Source: Ectobius pallidus (Eukaryota > Arthropoda > Insecta > Blattodea > Ectobiidae). Taken from it: DNA of 64,000 bases. Within the stretch, counting starts at the first letter, position 1. Every line of letters starts with the position of its first letter. Made by a program: the position numbers and the translations under genes. The notes below the pieces were generated by a model. It was not told where the DNA came from and made no database searches. It saw nothing but the letters and a program-made list of their open reading frames with translations. The stretch covers positions 167,344,559-167,408,558 of the forward strand of contig CAXKWD010000002.1 of NCBI GenBank assembly GCA_964059195.1. Direction: 5' to 3'. Below, one piece after another: positions 56,700 to 64,000 of this stretch.

Positions 56700-57600
56700 C
56701 AAACTTATAATTAAACTGTTTGGTCAAAATATTTATTAAAATAGAACAATACGTAAATGTTCCAAGTCTGAGTGAAAAAGCTTTTAGTTGATGCTTCTTT
56801 CATAGGTATTGACATAATTTTTGCTTGGAAAAAATATGACAAGACTAATAGGCCTATCATACAATTTGTGCCCACTTTACTATAATGAAATCTTGATGTT
56901 AAGTTGTTGGTTTACTTATAACATGTAGGCAATTATTCATAGAAAACTGTTTCAATACAATGTAGTAAATACGGTACATTTTCATATTTTAATAAAGTCT
57001 CCTGTTAGCAAGAAAGTCATTTTCTTACGCTTATAAAATTAAAGCACGCCTGCATTTGGGGAGTTCTAAAAATATTGAAACAAGTAATTAAAAGCAGACA
57101 AAAACAACCAGACCTATTTTATTGTCTAGAGAAACCGGAATTTTTAAAATTGTTACCAAACAAGATTTCATAGGGTACTGACCCTATTAAGAGAATGGAA
57201 TTAACCTAAAGAACGGTAATAATAAATTAATCTGTAGAGAGAATAGGTTGAGATATGATACTGGACTGGTTACAACACTTAAATACGCAAAAGTGGACAG
57301 GTTGGAACTGGTTTATAATGACTCAGATCATCTCTATGCATTCATTGAAAATTGATCAAGTCACGAGCAACGATACGTTGATATTAAGGACAAAAATCTG
57401 CTATGATACACTCGCCTACCTTTCTCTGTCTAACACAATTGGACAATACAACAATCTCTCTTTGCATTTTGACATTCAAGTGATTGCATTGCAAGAAGTG
57501 TGCATTCAATTATCTTAAACTAATGTAAACGTGTATTGTCCTCAAGCTAAGAGTTTTTCGCATACAAAGTGAAAATTTTATATATAGGTCTACCGGTATA
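56700..57600. other. unassigned sequence
   Basis: About 900 bases. An 87-codon frame at 57255-57518 has no recognised domain. Confidence 0.3.
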
Positions 57601-57607
57601 TATATAT

Positions 57608-57636
57608 GAGAATACAGTTTATGAATTACTAATGCG

Positions 57637-57702
<66 letters not shown>

Positions 57703-57733
57703 CGCATTAGTAATTCATAAACTGTATCCTCAT
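57608..57733. repeat. AT microsatellite inside a ~29-bp stem palindrome
   Basis: GAGAATACAGTTTATGAATT plus actaatgcg (57608-57636) and its complement (57703-57732, one mismatch) flank a run of AT dinucleotides. It could extrude a cruciform, or be a small hairpin MITE whose centre expanded. Confidence 0.8.
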
Positions 57734-57734
57734 A

Positions 57735-58067
57735 CCATAACAAGTATTTTGTGATGATGTCCATTCTTGGCTCTCTGAATAATCTATCCTTGTTGCAAGT
57801 AAGCAAGGTATTATGCTTAAGTTGCCATCAATGAAATCACCTGAGATGCAAATTGCATTCAGGTTACCATATCGTTTTCTTTTGAAATGCACATCGGATG
57901 ACATTCACTTCGTTTTGGTTCACCTTATTTATTTCCATAATACCTTAGTTTTCTCTAACTGGTTTTCAAAGCGATGGGCTTACCATCTCTCCCTCTGCTC
58001 TCTAGGAAAATAAGCATAATTAAGCATAATACAGCAGGGTTGGACGAATAATTTACCTGTTTTTAGA
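57735..58067. other. unassigned sequence
   Basis: About 330 bases; nothing recognised. Confidence 0.3.
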
Positions 58068-58262
58068 TCTAAACCAAACTCCGTGGCCCTACATCTCTGA
58101 AGAGACTACAGTAGATCTACCACCCGACCGCTGATTTATCTACCACAGGCAGATGGTAGGATTGGGGGTATGTGGCCAGCATGCCGACACCAGCGGCCGT
58201 TAATGGCGTTTCACATGACCGGAGCTGCTACTTCTCTATCAAATAGCTCCTCAGTTTGTAAA
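58068..58262 (-). mobile_element. tRNA-derived SINE, copy 3 (head missing)
   Basis: Matches the 3' two thirds of the 25693-26010 SINE (ccaaactccgtggccctaca, gcagatggtaggattggggg, ctacttctctatcaaatagc). The tRNA-like head on the right is missing, consistent with 5' truncation. Confidence 0.75.
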
Positions 58263-58860
58263 TCTACAAGCAAGATTCCCTGAAGATGGTCGAATGTGAC
58301 ATAAAGGCCTAGGAAAATAAAATAAAAAAAGTTGAGAAGACAGGTATTTTGTTATTTTACTGTTTTACATGTAAAATACGTAATTTAAAGACATTGTTAC
58401 ACATGCATGACATGCAATGTCATAAATATCATTATTAATTTATTATTGGTATTGTAAATTTTATATTAGGTTTTATTCAGGAGTGCCCACAAGTTGTGGT
58501 TTACGTGCAAATTGCGTCGTTGAAATTTCTGGAGGGGGGATTTTGAACATTGAAAAATTGTCATTTCATATGTTAAAAATAAAAACGGTCAAGTTTTATA
58601 ACTTCAAAAGGTAATAAAAACCTCCTCTAATTCTTTAGAATATATTCTGTAATCAATTGTTATCACTTACGTATAATTATACCATGTAAAAGTACCCTCA
58701 TTAAATTTACTTTTCCAGTTGACACTGTTTTTATTACTAATTCAGCAATATCTAAAAGTTTTAGAGTAGGCCTACTGTTATTCCACTATTTGTGAAGGGG
58801 GCTGCTTTTAATGAGGTTGGGGTAATATGAAGTTTATTACAACTTCTGATTTAATTTAAA
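58263..58860. other. unassigned sequence
   Basis: About 600 bases, AT-rich, no feature seen. Confidence 0.3.
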
Positions 58861-59286
58861 GGTTTCTGCTCTCTTGTTACTTTGGACCCTGCATATCTAT
58901 TTTCGAAGGACATTGTGTTGCTGATGATTGCTGCTCTTTTTCGTTGATAACCACTATTTCAGGTCATTCCCTGACGTCGTGATCTGGAACTGTCTGATTG
59001 ATTAGTATGGTACCTTCTGGAGGTACCCCCATAGCCTTTCCAGGATATCGTTGCTCCAAATTGTGGCTTTGCATTGATTCAGCATGTAGGGAAGTGTTTT
59101 GATTGCATCATCGCATCTTCTGCACTATTTGTCGCCATTCCCAAAGATTTTACATCTATTTAATGGTAGGATGCCTAGTCGGTCCTAAGGAATGAACCTT
59201 CACTCAGGGAACCTGGTGATATTTCCTTAATGCAAGAAATGGTTGGCAGTCGTTGTTGCACTGGTGATATCAAAGGTTTTGCCCTG

Positions 59287-61115
59287 CAGCCCTATTCTGT
59301 AACTTTTCGTTTTGCCAGCCGCTCGACTCGAGATGTTACCGATCGGGATCTCCCCATTCCGAGTCGATCGAAATGTTGGCTTGTTTGCTATTCTGTAACA
59401 CCAATCGAGATCATCCACTCGTTTTGCGTATCTCAAAACGAAATCCCGAAGGTAGCCGAGGCATTAGTGACGTACAGGTGACGTTACCCAATGAGAGACA
59501 AGGGTTCTAAGTGACGTCATCTCAACTGTGAAGATTTTTCGTCTGAAACAGCAATCCCGCCATAATGAAAATGGTTTAACTAACCCTAAAATTCATGAGA
59601 CTTGATAATATCTCACACAATTTATAAAATAAAGTCGTACTAAAAGAACTTAATATGAATAGGCCGCTTATTTTTTGACGGGCCTTACAAATAAGGTAAA
59701 CCTACGTACTGGTGGTTTTAACATTTTGCAATGCACAGCTAGACGACATTCTATTCAATGGATCTCAATTCTAATGTTAGGAATGTGGTGAGCTTACTTG
59801 GTGGTTGCACTTCAAAGAAAGGCTAGAGGGGCACGGTCAATCATCCTTCATAGACCGTTATGTTCCATTCTTCCAAATTGTGTTTCACATTTACGCTTTG
59901 CAGAGGCAGTGAGGCATTTGTAGTCTACAGAAGCTGTACAATTCCGTGTAATATTGTCACTAATTCAATTTTTATCGAGTATGTGCAAATTTGATAATGG
60001 ATGAACAGTGAAAGTGTAGTTCTGTAATTATTCTGTGAAAGCATTAAAATAGTGATGTGTGTTATTTCAAGCGATTCGTCTCCACAGTTATCAGTGGTTT
60101 GTAGTCTTCAATATACACTTCTCATTGCCAGGTAATTACGCATGCATTTTCCTAATTAATTTTGCACAAGCTGACTACATAGTACACTGTATTATGTCTA
60201 ATTAAAAGCATTTACTAAATGACTCTTATTGGGTAATATTTGCTAAAGTAGTCTTTTATCGTACTACGTGTGTTCTATTTGTTACAGTATTTTTATAGTT
60301 ATGCATTTAATTTAACAAAAACAGTGATTACAGAAATTATTAAAAATATTATATATGTTTTCTTTGAGATTAGTCTAGTTTTTAAACGTAAATTACTGCT
60401 AGTATAAATATGACACGCCATAAACAATTGAAATGGTTATTGAACCTTCATATGAAATGTTCGGGCATCCTTGGTCTATATTAATTTTTTCTTTATTTCG
60501 GAGTTTAGTTGACATAGGTTAAGTACATGTACAGTACATTTTAGCAATGAATACAATATCATCTGCTGTTTGTTTTATTCGTAGTCTGTTTTCTGTACTT
60601 AATGTTCATAATTATGGCAAGAACATATTAAGTTATACTGGTAGTGAATTAGGGTTGACGGTGTTATTAACGAATAAATTATCTTACAGTTAAAGAAAAT
60701 TAGTAGGCTACATACATTTATACTTCATCTAATATTTCTGGGTATGATTTGTAAAATCGTTCTCTGCTAAAGAAGACAAACATAACCCTACATTTTCACA
60801 TATATTATTTTAATATGTTTTCATTATTTTATTAAGTTTTAAATATTTTAATTAGTTATGCTTATGGATTAATGATACTAATGTAATAAAACAACGACAT
60901 AAACTACTTTCTTTCGTTATGTATTTGACTTCGAAATCCCCAACCGAATGCGAGAGACCTCTCGGCAAGGATTCCGATCAGCCGCCATTACTATCGGGAC
61001 GATTCCGACCGCTCGGAATCGGAATGGAGTTACAGAATACCAAAACATTGAAAAATCGGTTTCTTTGCAGATTCCGATTCCGATTCCGAAATCGAGAAGT
61101 TACAGAATAGGGCTG
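59287..61115. mobile_element. element D (TIR, 3-bp TSD CTG)
   Basis: Ends CAGCCCTATTCTGTAACTTT and ...gaagttacagaatagggctg. TSD CTG at 59284-59286 and 61116-61118; removing D restores the host LINE codons for D-Q-G-K-T exactly. A second, inner ATTCTGTAAC lies about 85-105 bases inside each end (59390 and its inverse at 61030). The right end has GATTCC repeats. 1829 bp, no ORF above about 80 codons. Superfamily unknown. Confidence 0.78.
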
Positions 61116-61361
61116 CTGGTCTGGCTTGGCCAGGAGATTGAGTAGGAAGTGATGTCCGATTGCCTCTTTGAGGATAGATTCCACTTGCTTTCTATCAAAT
61201 ACTTTACCATTGACGTCTAGTTGAATTGTGTCTTCTGATGTTGCCTCCCATATTGAGAATGAGTCTGAGACTGGTTCCTTGGAGTCTGGTCATTCTGGTT
61301 GGAGATCACTGTTCATGCTGCCATTGAGATAGGTGGGCACTGCTTGATGGGTGGCTTGGGG

Positions 61362-61745
61362 CATAGGCGTAACCAGGCCGACCATATGGGGGGGTTATAA
61401 CATCCGCGGGGTCTGGCGAGTATGGAAGGAGAGGGGGGTCCGGGGGTCCTCCCCCGGAAAATTTTAAAAATTAAGATGCAAAATAACGAGTTTTAAGCTT
61501 TCGGGGGTTCTCCCCCGGAAATTTTTTAAAATTAAGATGCAAAATAACAAGTTTTAAGCTTCCGGGGGTCCTTCCCCGGAAAATTTTAAAAATTAAGACG
61601 CAAAATAACTAGTTTTAAGCTTCCCACGCTTTATACTTGTATTAAGCAATTTATGGGCAGACTTAAAAAAATTATACAATTTTCCTTTTTTTAATCAATG
61701 GGGGGGGGGGGTTCAAACCCCCAACCCCCCCTCGCTACGCCTATG
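61362..61745. mobile_element. 384-bp hAT-like MITE with a 61-bp triplication
   Basis: Ends CATAGGCGTAACC and ...cgctacgcctatg; 8-bp TSD GCTTGGGG at 61354-61361 and 61746-61753. Inside, a 61-bp unit (tccgggggtcctcccccgga then an A/T-rich part ending ttttaagctt) is repeated three times at about 61439-61622, with hairpin-forming ggggg/ccccc parts. Confidence 0.82.
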
Positions 61746-61960
61746 GCTTGGGGCAGCGTTTGTACATCCTCATCGTTTGATGTTAGATATAGCAGAGTGT
61801 GGATGATTTGACATCTGTCCGCCAGAATGGAGGTAAAGTTTAGGTTGGCACCTTCCCGCTTGTAAGAGAGGTAGAGCGGTTCTACACTGTCCATCTATAG
61901 CAGATTTAACCACCTTTTGATTGCTGCTTTGATCTCTTTACCTACTCAGGTGGAATATAA

Positions 61961-62689
61961 GGTGGGGGATGAGGAATGTTAATGGCATCGATCTTCTGCC
62001 ATGGGGCCAGTAGCGATAAGTGGGGCCCGGATTCTTAGGCTTTAAACTATTTTGTTCCTTACTAACTAACTGTGATATTTAAACACAATTATGCGTTTCA
62101 TTGTCAATGCAGTCGCATAGTCCAATCTTATAAAACCTGAAAATGGCTAAATAAGACATTAAAAACTGAAAGTGGCTAAAACTGCTTTTCAAGTGAAATG
62201 CGATAAAATAACAATAATAATGATAATAATTAATCCAATTATTATTATTATTCTATTATAATTACTTTGTAAATGTCTTCCTACATTTTTCGTTTTGCTC
62301 ATTCTTGCCAGTACCGTATCGTATATTATTTTGTAATTTTTATCATTTTGTAAACTATGCACCTCTAAGCCGGGTTTTTAGCTTCTTAATCAATCGTTTT
62401 AATTGTTTATGCATGATTTGGCTAAGGTTCATGAATCTTTGGTTCTTTTTAAACGTTTCATTTCGAATCTGTATACCCACATGGCAGCACAAGATTCATT
62501 TCTTTTCGTTTAATTATTTATATTTACTAAGTTAGGCCTACATAAAACAATATAATTAAAAATAGTATTTTTTTATTCATGCACTTTACGTAAAAAATGT
62601 CAGTGTTTATAAATATAGTGCTTTAATTGTTTCCTGTTAAATAAATGATTTAAATAAAACACCCAGCAGTTGAGTAAAAAAACCGCGGG
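61961..62689. other. unassigned sequence
   Basis: No gene recognised. An AAT-rich stretch lies at 62210-62252. Confidence 0.3.
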
Positions 62690-62712
62690 CGAAGCCACGG
62701 GCTCCTGCCAGT
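62690..62712 (+). repeat. possible Helitron 3' terminus
   Basis: CCGCGGGCGAAGCCACGGGC forms a hairpin like those at Helitron 3' ends and is followed by tcctgCCAGT where CTAGT would be expected. The 5' end was not located. Confidence 0.35.
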
Positions 62713-63454
62713 ATAATAATATTTTGGAATATACTCATTGTGAGGTTGCTGCGAATTTCTACATACAATTTAGGACTTTACTTATTAATAGTTATCTTAA
62801 TATGAACTGAACAATCTAAGATGAACACTGCTCTCAGAAAGGAATATCAGAAAGTTAAAGTGCTGTGTTCATTTGGACTTGTTTGGAGCAATTGCCGCCA
62901 TAATCATCCATAAAAGAAGTGTGCAACTATCCGTGAAAGTCGGAATAACAGATTTATGCGAGGATGCTGATTACTGCCTGTGCTTGCACGTACTGTTGGA
63001 GGTCAGGTGATTTGTCTGAAGAAACACTCGCCGTTTAAACTGAATTTCAATTAGCAGCCTGCACACCATCAAATTATTGTTTCTTCTTTCGCAAAGTGGA
63101 AGCAGGATTTCAGTCTGGACATTTTTAGTAACAGGAATTGAGTTTCAGTTTAATTACCACTTCGGCAACTAGGAAATTTTACGTAACTTAGCCTCCATAC
63201 GAGATAATCATAAACCCCCGTGAGTTTAGTGTGCATTCCTTCTATCTTAGCTTGAAACAGGTAAAGTATTTGTATGAAACTATGATATAATTACTGAATA
63301 CAGAATAAAAATTTTGTTGAAACTTAAACTTTGTCTTATGCTGTTACTAATTCTAGCTTCAGCGAAAGTATGTATATTTATCACTAAAAGTACCGGTAGT
63401 ATATATCTTCCATTAGGCCTAACAGTAATCTGATGACTGATGATGATAATAGTA

Positions 63455-63488
<34 letters not shown>

Positions 63489-64000
63489 CAATACTAATTA
63501 TTTGTTAGGTATATTCCACCAAACAGGCGTCTTCCTCCGCCCAATTTTAGGCCTATATAGGCCTAACTTTGTTTTCAAATTATAAATAACATGAATGTGA
63601 ATATTTTTAAGAATAGAATAAGATATATTATAAAATAGTTTTTCTAAAATAGTTCTTCTTATTTTCTTGGTGTATTTTATAAGTAAATGTTAACGGTAAT
63701 GAAATGTTATGTTCTCTTGTGATTTATGTTAGTTTTGTTTTGTGATGCTTGCATGTGTATGTATGTGTGTGTGTGTGTATGATATTGCTGTACGTTTTAA
63801 GACTGAACTGCACCCGAGCCCGAGCATTCTGCTCTTTCGGGTGTTTAACACTTGTATAATATTGTATTTGTATTTTTGTACTTGTATAATATTTGAATGA
63901 ATACATTCATGAAACAATTTTTAAAAAATTACAAATTACTACAAAATCTTTAACATACTGTTTAAGTTTCTACTTTCTCTACCGGAGGATTTATTTGAAT
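62713..64000. other. unassigned end of window
   Basis: No coding region. Microsatellites: AAT at about 63454-63484, TG at about 63752-63779. Confidence 0.35.

Larger units (their letters stand above)
58861..61960 (-). pseudogene. R2-like LINE (RT end and restriction-like endonuclease), split by two insertions
   Basis: Minus strand, three pieces: 61960-61746, 61361-61119 and 59286-58861. Motifs in order: AAIKRWLNLL, YLSYKREGANLNF, then FDRKQVESILKEAIGHHFLL, AKPDQ joined across element D to QGKTFDITS, ANHFL, ITRFPE-RFI, LGILPLN, and CRRCDDAIKTLPYMLNQC, followed by PEIVVINEKE. The C-C-ETLPHVL-C finger followed by RPD-VV is the C-terminal hallmark of R2-type elements with a restriction-like endonuclease. 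At least five stops. Not shown to lie in rDNA: no 28S sequence is recognised here. Confidence 0.65.

Noticed and set aside
57569..57806. YIYIYI repeat frames
   Set aside because: Translation of the AT dinucleotide run.
1..64000. CRISPR arrays, bacterial operons, rRNA or intact tRNA genes
   Set aside because: None found; tandem arrays here are minisatellites or transposon repeats, and tRNA-like segments are SINE heads without an intact cloverleaf.

Overview
This 64 kb window is AT-rich eukaryotic DNA, most likely from an insect. The mobile-element set (R2-type and RTE LINEs, Copia, mariner, Kolobok, pogo, hAT, Helitron, tRNA-derived SINEs) is arthropod-like. I could not fix the species; a large-genome polyneopteran such as a cockroach is a guess. 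I recognise no host gene. The window is a stack of nested transposable elements, and many insertion boundaries can be placed to the base from target-site duplications (TSDs), terminal inverted repeats (TIRs) and comparison of paralogous copies.

Layout. 1-5.7 kb: decayed LTR-retrotransposon gag/protease and a 5'-truncated Jockey/CR1-type LINE. 5.4-6.3 kb: a TATA box and a small possible secreted-peptide exon (weak). 6.3-17.5 kb: a giant foldback-type element with 2.5-2.7 kb inverted arms built of 63-bp and ~177-bp tandem repeats, a tRNA-like module and trinucleotide tracts, around a 2.1 kb loop and flanked by a 6-bp TSD. Its left arm is interrupted by a TIR element that itself contains a Kolobok element. 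20.5-23.6 kb: a ~75-bp minisatellite invaded by a Tigger-like MITE and an RTE remnant. 23.9-28.5 kb: a mariner gene split by family A copy 1 (which carries a SINE), then family A copy 2. 28.5-29.5 kb: a Helitron. 29.7-36.0 kb: a hAT element holding an ORF1-only LINE, a 626-bp hAT and a nearly intact RTE LINE. 36.4-38.3 kb: a SINE and a hAT nested within a hAT. 39.3-49.4 kb: family A copy 3, containing element B (with a 5'-inverted LINE inside it) and a pogo-like element. 49.5-54.2 kb: a CR1-like LINE with a long open frame, a gag-only Copia remnant, and an RNase H-bearing LINE tail. 54.2-58.9 kb: mostly unassigned DNA with SINEs and an AT-rich hairpin. 58.9-62 kb: an R2-like LINE split by element D and a small hAT. 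62-64 kb: a possible Helitron end and microsatellites.

How the parts relate. Nothing works together as a pathway. The structure is chronological: older elements serve as targets for younger ones, and several broken reading frames (mariner, R2-like) resume exactly across younger insertions, which fixes the TSDs of otherwise anonymous DNA transposons. The items most worth follow-up are the giant foldback element, the TIR families A, B and D with unusual TSD lengths, the twin-primed LINE with a PHD-finger ORF1, and the ORF1-only LINE.
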